Counted from the stretch's first letter, positions 15,902 through 24,875 are shown. The stretch: DNA of 39,911 bases from Myxococcales bacterium (GCA_012798435.1 JAAZNF010000102.1:1-39911), one strand, 5' to 3'. Notes: a model not told the origin generated them from the letters alone. Numbers and translations: made by a program.

Positions 15902-18667
15902 TCATGCGGGCGACCCCGGGGGTTCTCTGGCGACATCGCTGCGATTCATGCAGACCTGCGCCTCCTCTCGCACCAGGGTCTCGGGATGGCCGAGCAGGCC
16001 GCGGATCAGTGTTGAAAACCCGGGCAAAGAACTCCGCCGAATCGCGTCCAGAGCACATACCACCGTCCAGGCATGGCCAGAACCCAGCAGCTCGCGCAGC
16101 CAGCCAGGACCATCACGGTGCATCAACACGAACAACCCGTCGCCAATTTTCAGAAGTTTCTGGGATTGAGTTTCGAGCAGCGGGACCACGCAGCGGCGAT
16201 TCTCCTCGTCTAGCAGGTTTTCCAGCACCTCGAGCGCGTTGGCCCGGATGGTCCGGTGGGGGCTGGCCAGGTTTCTCAGCGCGGATTCCATGGCCGGTTC
16301 CGGGAACAGCGAGCGCAGCAACAACCACACCCGGTCCAGGGCTTGCTGGCGGAGGTTCTCCAGACAATCCTTCAGCAGCTCGGCCTGAAGAGGTTCGGTC
16401 TCGCACAGGATAGCCTGGAACTGGTACACCTGCTTCAGCTCGGTGTGGAGCAAACGGCGAAGGCTCTCCCGGTCCGCCCGCAGGGAAGGAAATCGCGCGC
16501 GCAACGAGACGATCCCCTGGAGCGCGGCATAGCGCAAGCTCGCGTCTTGATCCTCCAGCGCACGAGTGAGGAGGTCCAGGCTGCCCTGCTCGCCGATGCG
16601 GGAGAGCACCCGCGGCACCTGCCGGCGAATGTTGGGGTCTTCGCGAGGGTTGGCCAGCACGATCCGCAGGGTGGAATACGCCCGCGTCCCGAACTCGGCG
16701 ATCGCCTGCACCGCCGCGCGCCGGGTGTGCCGATCCGCCAGGCGCTGAAGCAGCGGCAGGAGCAGTTCGGAGCTGCCGAGCCTGCCTGCGGCCTCCACCG
16801 CATGAACGCGAACCGTATGATCGGGATCGTCCAGCAACGGCAACAGGTTTCGATACAAGCTGCGGATTCCGCTCTGGCCGACCACCCGCGTTCCGCAGCC
16901 GCGGGCCTCGGCCTGCGGGGCCTGGAGCAAGACCTTGAGGGGTTCGGCCGCGGCCAGGATCCCGTCCAGGCCACCGAAGCGTAAAAAGCCCGAGATCGCC
17001 GCGCTGCGCACCTCGAACGACTCATCGTCAAGGAATCGTTCCACCCTCGGCAACGCCCGCTCCTGGAGCATCGAGCAGTAGGTGCCCACCGCCTCGGACC
17101 GCACCCCGGGATCCGCATCCTCCATCCGTGCCCGGATGCGTTCCAGGAAGGGCGTGGCGTTCTCATGCGCCATCAGGCGCAAAGCTTCCTGTCGGATGCG
17201 CGGCGACTCGTGCTCCAGCAGGCGATCCAGATCTTGCGACCAATCCTGGCGGCGGATGAACGGCAGGATCTCCAGGGCGTGGAGCACATGGTGCTCGTCG
17301 GGCGCGGCCAGGGTCTCGCGCACCAGGCCCAGGGCTTGCTCGTCCTTGGCCAGGGAGATCGCCGTGCCGGTGGAGACGCGGCGGCGCTCATCGAGGGTGT
17401 CGCTGAGCGCGCGTACATACTCCCGGCGCAGGGTCCAGGTTGCGCCGAGCCAGGGGAGCAGGCACACCACGCTGCCAAAACCCAGCCACTCCACGTGAGG
17501 ATCGAGGCGCGGCGCCAGGATGGCGATGGCCAACCCGGCCATTCCCTGCGCCAGGTGCTTCAGAACGCCGTCCACGAAGGCGCGCGCGCGCCCGCTCCAG
17601 CGGCCCGACAGCGGCAGGTACAACACCTGGCTGGCGGCGTCGTGCACGGTATACCGCAAGACCGAGTCGGTGCCCCGGAGCAAGGTCACGCTCCACAACG
17701 CCGGCACCACCAGGAAGACGGCAGTGCCCATCAGCAGCAGGGTCGGCATCACGGCGAGGGTGCGGGCCACGCCCCAGCGGGTGATGAGCCGGCCGGTGAG
17801 CAGCACCTGGACCAGGATGCTCACCAGGCCACACACGCCGTGAAACGTGCCCAGGAACGCGGCCAGCTCGTTTTCCCGGTTCAGGTGGGCGTAGCGGGCG
17901 ACGACCTTGAACTGGAAGTCCACCACCGTCACCACCACGAAGGTGAGCACGGTGATCCAGGCCACCCACCGCATGTGTCGCACCGAGAACACCTGCGTCC
18001 AGTCCGAGAGCAACGAACGCCGCCGGCCGGCCGGTGCGTCTTTGGGGGCGGGTGCCTCGACCGGAACGATCCTCCGCAGCGTCACTTGCAGCACGAGACA
18101 GGCGAGAAGCAGCGCCGCGCACACCAGCAGCAAGTTGTCGGCGCCGACGACGCGGCCCACTCCACCGATGGTGAGTCCCACCACCACCGAGGCCACCACC
18201 CCACCCGCTCCGACAATCCCGAACAACCTCTTCGCCTGGCGCGTATCGAATACGTCGTGCGCGAAAGTCCAGAATTGGATGGTGAGCAGGCCCCCCATGA
18301 TCTCCACGAACACGTACAGGACCGGGTAGACCCACGGCAGACGCCAGGCCACCAGACCGCGCAGCACGAGCACCAGGGCGATGTGACCCGCGGTCAGCGC
18401 AAGGCCCAGGCTGTGGTGCCGAAAGCGATCCGCCACTCGGGAGTAGGCCGCCCCGGCCAGCACCATGGCCAGCGCCACCCAGGCGTACATGTAGGGCAGG
18501 GCGCCGATGTCGTACCGGGACAGGAACAAGGCGTCCCGGGCCACCCGTGCGGTGATGAAACTGCCCACCACCAGCGCCAGGTAAAGGAACAGGCTCATGG
18601 TCCGGCCGGCTTCGCCCTGCCGCCATTGCCCTAGGCCACCGAGACGTCCGTGTGGGGTTTCAGCCAT
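15902..18667 (-). CDS. MFS-type nucleotide-transporter-like protein with C-terminal HEAT repeats (paralogue 1)
   Basis: 921 residues. Residues ~24-425 hold about 11-12 membrane helices of the Npt/Tlc (ATP/ADP translocase-like) MFS type: ARVARDALFLSR near the first helix, AKRLFGIVGAGGVV, and LRYTVHDAASQVLYLP. Residues ~430-915 are a chain of HEAT-like helical repeats, predicted to be cytoplasmic. Classic bacterial Tlc proteins exchange nucleotides in intracellular parasites; members with HEAT solenoids in free-living bacteria have unknown substrates. I keep the ATG at 18667 because GAGG precedes it and because the paralogue aligns from there. It starts 6 bp after the paralogue's stop, so the two are co-translated. 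Confidence 0.88.
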   Translation of the reverse strand: MAETPHGRLGGLGQWRQGEAGRTMSLFLYLALVVGSFITARVARDALFLSRYDIGALPYMYAWVALAMVLAGAAYSRVADRFRHHSLGLALTAGHIALVLVLRGLVAWRLPWVYPVLYVFVEIMGGLLTIQFWTFAHDVFDTRQAKRLFGIVGAGGVVASVVVGLTIGGVGRVVGADNLLLVCAALLLACLVLQVTLRRIVPVEAPAPKDAPAGRRRSLLSDWTQVFSVRHMRWVAWITVLTFVVVTVVDFQFKVVARYAHLNRENELAAFLGTFHGVCGLVSILVQVLLTGRLITRWGVARTLAVMPTLLLMGTAVFLVVPALWSVTLLRGTDSVLRYTVHDAASQVLYLPLSGRWSGRARAFVDGVLKHLAQGMAGLAIAILAPRLDPHVEWLGFGSVVCLLPWLGATWTLRREYVRALSDTLDERRRVSTGTAISLAKDEQALGLVRETLAAPDEHHVLHALEILPFIRRQDWSQDLDRLLEHESPRIRQEALRLMAHENATPFLERIRARMEDADPGVRSEAVGTYCSMLQERALPRVERFLDDESFEVRSAAISGFLRFGGLDGILAAAEPLKVLLQAPQAEARGCGTRVVGQSGIRSLYRNLLPLLDDPDHTVRVHAVEAAGRLGSSELLLPLLQRLADRHTRRAAVQAIAEFGTRAYSTLRIVLANPREDPNIRRQVPRVLSRIGEQGSLDLLTRALEDQDASLRYAALQGIVSLRARFPSLRADRESLRRLLHTELKQVYQFQAILCETEPLQAELLKDCLENLRQQALDRVWLLLRSLFPEPAMESALRNLASPHRTIRANALEVLENLLDEENRRCVVPLLETQSQKLLKIGDGLFVLMHRDGPGWLRELLGSGHAWTVVCALDAIRRSSLPGFSTLIRGLLGHPETLVREEAQVCMNRSDVAREPPGSPA

Positions 18668-18673
18668 GAAACC

Positions 18674-21526
18674 TCAGGACGTGGGAGCACCGGCCAACAT
18701 GGACTCGGCGAAGGAACGCACCCGGCTGGAGGGATCCTTGACGTGCCGCTGAAGGACCACCTGGCGCCGCTCCGGCGGAAGCAACCTCGCCAGCGAGAGT
18801 AGGGCCGTCTCCCTCACTAGCGGATCATCGGACACGGTGCACATCTCGATGGCCGTGACAGTCTGTGGATCGTCAGCGACGCGGGAGGCGTACTCGAGGG
18901 CGCAGCAGGTCACCCAGGCATCGGAACTCTGCATCAACTCCTCCAGCACCTGCCGACGACGGGTGGCATCGACGGTGGGCTCCTCCGCGGGGTGCTGGCC
19001 GTTCCCTCCGGAGGGTGGCTCCAGCACCGGCAGCAGGCGGCGCCGAATGGACTTGTCCAGGAGATTGTCCAGGATCTCCAGCGCGTTGGCCCGGATCTGC
19101 CGCTGGGGAGCGTTCAAGTTTCGCAGCACCGCGTCCAGCGACCTCGGGGGTAAAAAGCCCGACAGCAGCCGGAAAATGCGTCGCAGGGCACGCTCGCGGC
19201 GTAGGACCAGGCATTCCCGCAGCAACCGCTCGGTCGCGGGGAGGTTGAGCTCGGCGAGCAACCGATCCGCCTCCCGCATCTCGGCGAGCTCACGATCGAG
19301 CCCGTCCTTCAACCGGGACGGATCCAATACCAGCCGTGGATCGCGGAGCCGAATGGCATGGATCGCCTCCAGCACCCGAGATCGCAGCAAGGGGTTCGGC
19401 TCCTCGATGTTCTGCGCCAGCACGTCGAGCGCGGCCCGGCCGCCAATGCGCGCCAGGATCGGCGGCACCGCGGCCCGCAGCGAAACGGACTCCGCCGGTT
19501 GGGCCAGCACCCGCTGCAGCAAGCGCACCGCGGGCTCACCGTAGGCGACCAAGGCGTCCGAGACCGCGCCGTGCATCTGCGGCTCTTCCAGCCGGTACAC
19601 CAGCGTGGGCAGAAGCTCCGGGCTACGCATGCGCCCCGCGGCGCGCACCGCGGCGAGCCTCACTGTCTCCTCCGGGTCCGAGAGGAGCTGGAGCAAGGGG
19701 TGATAGAAATTCCTGACGCCGACCTCGCCCAAAATTCGAGCGCCGGCGGCCCGGGCCGCCGGGTCGGGGCTCTCCAGGAGAGCCTTCAGCTTCTCCGCAG
19801 CGCTGAGCACGCCGTCCAACCCCGCGAATCGAACCAACCCGCTCACCGCCGCGGCCTGGATGTGGAGATCGGGATGTCTGAGATACTGCGCCGCCACGCG
19901 CACCGCTCGCTCGCGGCCGACGGCGCAGAACGCGGTCACCGCGGCGGCCTGCACCTGGCGGCTCTCGTCCTTGAGAAAACGCGCGATGCGCACGCCGTCG
20001 CGCAGCTGCCCTCGCTCGCCCAGGATCTCGACCGTGCGGGCGCGGACCTCGGGCGAGGGATGCTCGGCCAGCCGCAACAGGTCCGCGGTCCAGTCGATGG
20101 CCGGCAGGCCGCGGATCATCTCCAGCGCGTGCAGCACGATGTCGCGTGAGGGGTGCGTCAAGGCCTGGCGCAACACGCGGGAGGCCGCGTCGTCGGGAAC
20201 GATGGTCCCGGCCTCCTCCAGCGAAAATCGCCGGCTCATCACGGTTTGCATCAGGGCGGAAAGGTAGCGATGGCGCACTCCCACCGCAGCCAGGATCCAA
20301 CCGCCGAGCAATGCCAGAGTGATCCAGGTGAGCGCCGCGAGCGGGAGGCGGGGAACGATCCACACCAGCAGAGCACCGGAGACGCCGATGGCGAGCGGCC
20401 GGACCATCCCGTCCAGCAAAGCCTTGGCCCGTCCCCGCAGGCCCGCGGACACTGGCAGGTACAAGAACTGCATGGTGGCGTCGTTCACCGTGTAGCGTAG
20501 CACCGCGTCGCTGCCCTTGAGCAGACTGGCGCTCCACAGGGCCGGTTGCACAAGAAATGAAATGGCGCCCAGCGTCAGGGATCCCGGCAGTAGCAGCAGC
20601 GGCAACAACACTCCGAAACGCTCCAGGAGCCGCCCGGTGATCAGGAGCTGGATGACGCAGCTCAGAATCCCGGTGACCCCCCAGAACATCCCGAAGAAGG
20701 CGCCCATGTTCTTTTCTTGCCCCGCGAAGGCTTGCTGGGCGCTGGCCTTGAACTGGAAGTCGCAGAAGGTGGTGACCAGGGTGATGAGCAGGATGAGGAC
20801 GGACACCAGCTGCAGGTGGCGGTTGCCGAACACGCGCCGCCCGTCCGCGATCAACGATAGCCGGTGCAACGGGTGCAGGCGCCGTTCGACCAGGTGCGTG
20901 TTGAGCTCGGCGCCGTAGTGACGTCCCAGGCGATGGAGCAACAGCAGCGCCGTCACCAGCAGCAACGCGCACAGCAGCAGAAGCTCCGGGGTGCCGAGCC
21001 GCGATACGGCCGCGCGCGAGCCGAATCCGACCAGCACCGAGGACACCACGCCGCCGGCGCCGACCACGCCGAACAGGCGCTTGGCCTCGCGGGTGGTGAA
21101 GATGTCGTTCGCCAGCGTCCACGACTGCAGGATGAGCAGGTTCCCGGCCAGCTCCACCAGCACGTACAGGACGGGCAGGAACCAGTCCAGACCGGCCCCC
21201 ACCAGGACGCGGGACACCAGCATCAACGAGGCCGCGCTGGCCAGGCTGGCCTGCAGGATGCGGTCCCGGCGAAAGCGGTCGGTGATGCGTGAATACAGGC
21301 CGGCCTGAACGAACACCCCCAGCGCCACCCACAGGTACATGCTCGGCAACCAGGAGGACGGGAAACGGGACAGGAACAGGGTGTCCCGGGCCACCCGGCC
21401 GATGATGAACATGCCCACCACGCACATCATCAGGCCGAACATCAACGCGACCCGCCGGCCTTCTCCCGGCTGGACGCGCAGGACCCGGCCGGCGACCACG
21501 CTCAACTTGCGCGTCAACGCGCCCAC
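18674..21526 (-). CDS. MFS-type nucleotide-transporter-like protein with C-terminal HEAT repeats (paralogue 2)
   Basis: 950 residues, the same architecture as the next gene. Membrane domain ~20-435 (IIGRVARDTLFLSRF, TREAKRLFGVVGAGGVV, LRYTVNDATMQFLYLP), then HEAT repeats ~465-945 with a low-complexity Gly/Pro linker near ~865-885. I choose the GTG at 21526, which follows GGGAGGTGGC; an ATG 35 codons upstream would add a run without homology to the paralogue. The two proteins share motifs throughout, indicating an old tandem duplication; they may form a heterodimer. It is the first gene of the cluster. The region upstream carries the second 71-bp repeat, and I see no strong promoter. Confidence 0.87.
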   Translation of the reverse strand: MGALTRKLSVVAGRVLRVQPGEGRRVALMFGLMMCVVGMFIIGRVARDTLFLSRFPSSWLPSMYLWVALGVFVQAGLYSRITDRFRRDRILQASLASAASLMLVSRVLVGAGLDWFLPVLYVLVELAGNLLILQSWTLANDIFTTREAKRLFGVVGAGGVVSSVLVGFGSRAAVSRLGTPELLLLCALLLVTALLLLHRLGRHYGAELNTHLVERRLHPLHRLSLIADGRRVFGNRHLQLVSVLILLITLVTTFCDFQFKASAQQAFAGQEKNMGAFFGMFWGVTGILSCVIQLLITGRLLERFGVLLPLLLLPGSLTLGAISFLVQPALWSASLLKGSDAVLRYTVNDATMQFLYLPVSAGLRGRAKALLDGMVRPLAIGVSGALLVWIVPRLPLAALTWITLALLGGWILAAVGVRHRYLSALMQTVMSRRFSLEEAGTIVPDDAASRVLRQALTHPSRDIVLHALEMIRGLPAIDWTADLLRLAEHPSPEVRARTVEILGERGQLRDGVRIARFLKDESRQVQAAAVTAFCAVGRERAVRVAAQYLRHPDLHIQAAAVSGLVRFAGLDGVLSAAEKLKALLESPDPAARAAGARILGEVGVRNFYHPLLQLLSDPEETVRLAAVRAAGRMRSPELLPTLVYRLEEPQMHGAVSDALVAYGEPAVRLLQRVLAQPAESVSLRAAVPPILARIGGRAALDVLAQNIEEPNPLLRSRVLEAIHAIRLRDPRLVLDPSRLKDGLDRELAEMREADRLLAELNLPATERLLRECLVLRRERALRRIFRLLSGFLPPRSLDAVLRNLNAPQRQIRANALEILDNLLDKSIRRRLLPVLEPPSGGNGQHPAEEPTVDATRRRQVLEELMQSSDAWVTCCALEYASRVADDPQTVTAIEMCTVSDDPLVRETALLSLARLLPPERRQVVLQRHVKDPSSRVRSFAESMLAGAPTS

Positions 21527-21660
21527 GCCACCTCCCGTCCGGCTGGCGGAAGTGTCCCAAAGACAGGGCCGTTTGTCCAGGGAGCCAAGCCCTGACCGCA
21601 CCTCCCAAATCCTGCAATTCGTTCGAGCCATTGCAGAACTTGTCGTGGCGCGGCGGGCCA

Positions 21661-21734
21661 GGCGGGTCCTCCATGCAGCGGAGCCGGCTTGGCGGCGAGC
21701 AGTTAGGAGGACCCGCCGTCATGCAGCCGCGCCC
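21661..21734 (+). repeat. Dispersed 71-bp repeat, copy B, with perfect 12-bp stem
   Basis: The block 21664-21734 is the partner of 2528-2598 (63/71 identical, no gaps, same orientation). Here the outer arms GGCGGGTCCTCC (21661-21672) and GGAGGACCCGCC (21706-21717) pair perfectly around a 33-nt loop that itself contains AGCCGGCT. It lies between the divergent MFS-HEAT and small-lipoprotein genes. Neither the repeat nor the other DNA between 21527 and 21842 shows a convincing gene. Confidence 0.82.
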
Positions 21735-21787
21735 AAAAGTTGTCGGAGAATAAATTGAGGGACTGCCAGCGCCGAACCGATCTCTCG

Positions 21788-21816
21788 TTGTGAACGGCGC
21801 CGCCGTGTGGTATCTG
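21788..21816 (+). promoter_or_regulatory. Candidate promoter of the small lipoprotein gene
   Basis: TTGTGA (21788-21793), 17-bp spacer, TATCTG (21811-21816), 27 bp before the ATG at 21843. Matches are moderate (4/6 and 3/6). Confidence 0.35.
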
Positions 21817-21842
21817 CGGGCTGTTGCCAAGGAGCGCTTCGC

Positions 21843-22421
21843 ATGCCGACCCCCGGCTTGCAGTGTCACGGTCTTCGACGCCAGATCATGGGCGTGGGTC
21901 TGACAGCGGTGTGCCTATCCTGCGCCGCGCCCCGGCCCGCGTCCGAAGCCCCGGCGAACATCGCCGACATGCTCGAATCCGCGCCCCATTCCTCTCAAGA
22001 AGCGCCGCCACCGACGCCCCGGCCACTCTCCTGCGCGCGGCTGGTCCCGCGCGACTTCTCCGACCGGTGGTTCCACCGCGCAGAAATTGTCGAGAAGCAG
22101 CGAGGTTCGGGCCGGGCCACCTGCACCTTCATGGGCGGCGTCCTGTCCCGACCGGTATCGCTGGACTTCATCTGCTCCGAAGAGGTGGTCCGGCCGCGCT
22201 TCGTGGAACAGGTTCGCGGCCGGTTCGGCAACATGGCCTACCAGGAAGTCCCCGCTCTCGGGCGTCTCGCCTTCGTCCGGGAGGACATGCAGGTGATTGC
22301 CTGGGACGACGACGCGCCGTGCCTGGTCGTCCTCACCGGGTTCCAGAGCCGCCTCGATCTGCTCGAGCTGACACGGGAATTTCTGCACCAGCTGTCGCTG
22401 GAATCCCTCGGCAGCGATTGA
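21843..22421 (+). CDS. Small exported protein, probable lipoprotein, function unknown
   Basis: 192 residues. The N-terminus is basic, followed by a hydrophobic stretch (MGVGLTAVCLSCAAPRP) with two Cys that could act as lipobox cysteines, although neither context is canonical. A Pro-rich linker (~33-65) leads to a compact domain (~68-190) with ARLVPRDFSDRWF, ATCTFMGG and a C-terminal amphipathic helix. I recognise no family. ATG 21843 has AAGGAG 8 bases upstream; an internal ATG (21888) would still keep the signal sequence. It converges with the hydrolase gene, with only 6 bp between their stops. Confidence 0.72.
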   Translation: MPTPGLQCHGLRRQIMGVGLTAVCLSCAAPRPASEAPANIADMLESAPHSSQEAPPPTPRPLSCARLVPRDFSDRWFHRAEIVEKQRGSGRATCTFMGGVLSRPVSLDFICSEEVVRPRFVEQVRGRFGNMAYQEVPALGRLAFVREDMQVIAWDDDAPCLVVLTGFQSRLDLLELTREFLHQLSLESLGSD

Positions 22422-22427
22422 GGCCTA

Positions 22428-23441
22428 TCAAGGCTTGGAAGCGGGGATCGGCGCCGATTCCGCCCGGGCGCGCTCCACCACGCCGTCCGCTCCCACGCGG
22501 GCGGAGAGCCCGTCTTTCCACAGGTACTCGCCGGCGGCGGCGTCATCGCGCAGCGTGGCGTCGAAGAAGGCCGCGCAGGCCGCCCGGGTGAGCTTCTGGA
22601 AGTGCTCGTCGCGCGCGCCTGCGCGTTTCATCCGCCACAACCGGCCCGAGAACACGAAGTGATCGGCCCCCTGGAAGGTGATCAGGATGCGATCCGAACG
22701 CGGGCTGTGATCGAACGGCGCCCGCCGATCTATCGCGCGGGTCTCCCCCAGGGGGCTCTCGTCCTTGGTGCCGGTGAGGTGCAGCACCGGGATGGTGATC
22801 GCCGCGAAGGCCCGGTCGATCATCCGCCGCGTCCGGGCCGAGACGGGCGCGCTCATGGCCACCGCCGCGCGCACGCGTTTGTCCCCGAGCGAGACCTCCT
22901 TGCCGTCCAACGGGTTTTCGAAGACCTCGCCGGCCACCGACAGCGCGGTCCAGGCGCCGTAGGAGTGCCCGGCCACGCCGATGCGCGCCAGGTCCAGCTT
23001 GCCCTTCAAGGGACCGTCCGCCTGCGCCAGCGCCGTCAAGCGATCGATGGCGAAGCGCACGTCGGCGGGCCGCGCCAGGGCGGCGCGCATGTCGCGGGCG
23101 GCCCGCCCCAACTCCTGAAACGGATGGGACTTGCCGCGCCACACCTCGGCGTCGCTGCCGGCGTGTTGCAGGTGCACGCACACGTACCCCCGCGCGGCCA
23201 GGTGCTTGCCCAGATACGCATAGGACTCGCGCGAGCCCCCCAGGCCGTGCGACACGATCACCACCGGGAACGGGCCGGCGCCGTCGGGATGATACACCCG
23301 CACCGGGACCGCCCGGGCGCGCGCCTGGTCGGTCCAGACCTCGTCGAACTGACGGAGTTCGAACAGCGTCCGATCGGGATCGTACAGGGCGGGAGCGCTC
23401 GCCGCGGCCACTTGCATCATGATGAGCCACCACGCGGTCAT
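22428..23441 (-). CDS. Alpha/beta hydrolase, dienelactone-hydrolase / PAF-acetylhydrolase-like
   Basis: 337 residues with a short hydrophobic N-terminus (MTAWWLIMMQVAAASA) that is a likely signal peptide. Hydrolase features: oxyanion loop VSHGLGGSRESYAYLG, nucleophile Ser160 in GHSYG, acid in GTKDESP and His in GADHFVF. The architecture matches the secreted acetylhydrolase group, which includes PAF acetylhydrolase-like and PET-hydrolase-like esterases; the natural ester is unknown. I use ATG 23441, with AAGGTG 5 bases upstream; the frame stays open much further but only as an antisense shadow of the divergent gene. A credible promoter lies at 23475-23503. Confidence 0.92.
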   Translation of the reverse strand: MTAWWLIMMQVAAASAPALYDPDRTLFELRQFDEVWTDQARARAVPVRVYHPDGAGPFPVVIVSHGLGGSRESYAYLGKHLAARGYVCVHLQHAGSDAEVWRGKSHPFQELGRAARDMRAALARPADVRFAIDRLTALAQADGPLKGKLDLARIGVAGHSYGAWTALSVAGEVFENPLDGKEVSLGDKRVRAAVAMSAPVSARTRRMIDRAFAAITIPVLHLTGTKDESPLGETRAIDRRAPFDHSPRSDRILITFQGADHFVFSGRLWRMKRAGARDEHFQKLTRAACAAFFDATLRDDAAAGEYLWKDGLSARVGADGVVERARAESAPIPASKP

Positions 23442-23474
23442 GCGGGCACCTTGCGATTCTTTCGTGCCTCTCGT

Positions 23475-23503
23475 TGTATAGTCCGCCCCGGTCCCGCTTG
23501 CAA
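23475..23503 (-). promoter_or_regulatory. Promoter of the alpha/beta hydrolase gene
   Basis: Minus strand: TTGCAA (23498-23503), 17-bp spacer, TATACA (23475-23480). A start near 23468 gives a leader of ~27 nt. Each box matches consensus at 4 of 6. Confidence 0.55.
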
Positions 23504-23521
23504 CCCCGTCCCGGCACGCAC

Positions 23522-23549
23522 TTGAGTCCCGCGCCCAACCGGGTATACT
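23522..23549 (+). promoter_or_regulatory. Promoter of the 318-residue protein gene
   Basis: TTGAGT (23522-23527), 16-bp spacer, TATACT (23544-23549; 5 of 6 to consensus). The predicted start near 23556 falls at the GAGGG ribosome binding site, so the leader is only about 10 nt. Confidence 0.55.
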
Positions 23550-23564
23550 GGCGCCGAGGGCCGC

Positions 23565-24521
23565 ATGACGGAATTCGCCGAAGACCCCAAGCTGCGCCGC
23601 ATCGAGCGTCACTACCTCAAGGTCTTCCATTACCTCGAACCTGCCAGCCTGCGTACGCACGTATCTCGCGAGCCCGAGTGGCCCGACGCCGGCGCCTTGG
23701 GCTCGGCCAGCGTAAAGAGCGATCGACCCCAAGACACCTTCCTGGACTTCTACGGGCGCGAGGGGCTGGCCGCGGCGCTGGAGGTGTACGGGCTCTTCGA
23801 CGAGGTCCGCCGGCGCGGCCTGGGCGAGCCGAGCCTGTCTTTCTCCCGCTTCGAGGACACCTACGACGTGCTGCGCATCCACGGCTCGGCCAGCCCGCAC
23901 CCGCTGGTCGAGCTCATCGCCAAGACCGGCCCGCTCCCTCCCGAGGTCCGCGAGCCGCCCGGGCTCGGCGCCTGTAATTTTTTGCACGTCAAGTGGCTGC
24001 GCATGCAGAACCCCCTGGCCCCGCCCTCCCCGGACAAGCCGCTGCTGCCGGGGCAGGCCTTCCCCGGGCTGGGGATGGGCCGCGAGGTGCTCTCGCTGCT
24101 CCAGATGATGGCCCACCGGCTCGACTTGGACGGCGTGGTCGAGGTGCCCGAGCGCCTGCACAACGCCGCCCTGTACTTCGTGCGTTTTCGCTTCCTGAAC
24201 CCCGAGGAGCAGGGCGTGTTCACCTCCATCCTGCGGGACACCCGCGAGCACACGCTGGCCGACCTGGCCTGGGGCGTGGAGTGCGGCGCCCTGCTCGACC
24301 TCAACTCGCACAAGCCGTTCCGCTGGCTGCCGCGCGAGCAAGTGCTACCGCGCCGCGGCCCGGTGCTGGAGTGGCTGGAGTCCGCCGAGTACCGCGACCG
24401 CGCCCGACAGGCCATGGAGCGGTCGCGTTTTCAGCTCTCCACCGGCGACATCACCCTGGACGAGGTCCGGGCCGCCACCGGCGGAAGCGCCGAGAACCCC
24501 TTCCCTGTCAAGATCAAATGA
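23565..24521 (+). CDS. Conserved protein of unknown function
   Basis: 318 residues, soluble, without signal peptide or membrane helix. A notable segment is WLRMQNPLAPP followed by LPGQAFPGLGMGREVLSLL (~residues 145-183), then LDLDGVVEVPERLHNAALY. I recall similar segments in uncharacterised deltaproteobacterial and planctomycete proteins, with no named function. The C-terminal part is helical and charged. ATG 23565 follows GAGGGCCGC. It is transcribed away from the hydrolase, and the four-cysteine protein gene follows 57 bp downstream. Confidence 0.82.
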   Translation: MTEFAEDPKLRRIERHYLKVFHYLEPASLRTHVSREPEWPDAGALGSASVKSDRPQDTFLDFYGREGLAAALEVYGLFDEVRRRGLGEPSLSFSRFEDTYDVLRIHGSASPHPLVELIAKTGPLPPEVREPPGLGACNFLHVKWLRMQNPLAPPSPDKPLLPGQAFPGLGMGREVLSLLQMMAHRLDLDGVVEVPERLHNAALYFVRFRFLNPEEQGVFTSILRDTREHTLADLAWGVECGALLDLNSHKPFRWLPREQVLPRRGPVLEWLESAEYRDRARQAMERSRFQLSTGDITLDEVRAATGGSAENPFPVKIK

Positions 24522-24578
24522 GCTACCTTCTCGGAAGACCCGCCGCGCGGTGTGCGCCGGAGGAGGAGCCGGCCAAGC

Positions 24579-24875
24579 ATGAAATGCCGTGACTGCATCC
24601 ACTGGGCACCCCCGCGGTCGGTGGAGTCATTGCCCGACTACCCCATCGGCTTTTGTGAGATCTTCCAAAAAGACGTGGCCGGGGAGCTGGCCGGCTGCGC
24701 CGGGAAGTTCTTCCTCTCCAAGAACCGCGAGGACTGGCGCGGCACCATCCACGAGAAAGAAGCCCCCGCCGACCTGCCCATCGAGATCCCGGACGGCGCC
24801 AAGATCGTGTCCATCTCCGAGCCGATCGCCCCCGACGGCCGGGTCAAGATCGTGTACCTCATGCCCGAGAAGTGA
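24579..24875 (+). CDS. Small four-cysteine protein (probable metal-binding domain)
   Basis: 98 residues. The N-terminal half has CxxC (Cys3, Cys6), then Cys26 in GFC and Cys40 in GCAGKF, with Trp9 after the first pair. This spacing matches small 4-Cys domains that bind zinc or an Fe-S centre; the metal cannot be told from sequence. The C-terminal half (~60-98) is a beta-rich stretch. I start at ATG 24579 behind a GGAGGAGGAG tract (10-base gap); a GTG at 24552 would put that tract inside the gene. Probably co-transcribed with the preceding unknown gene. Confidence 0.72.
   Translation: MKCRDCIHWAPPRSVESLPDYPIGFCEIFQKDVAGELAGCAGKFFLSKNREDWRGTIHEKEAPADLPIEIPDGAKIVSISEPIAPDGRVKIVYLMPEK

Noticed and set aside
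21623-21735. Short peptide-like reading (NCSPPSRLRC) seen in both copies of the 71-bp repeat
   Set aside because: It appears only because the DNA repeat is conserved; the two frames continue into unrelated sequence and lack consistent starts.
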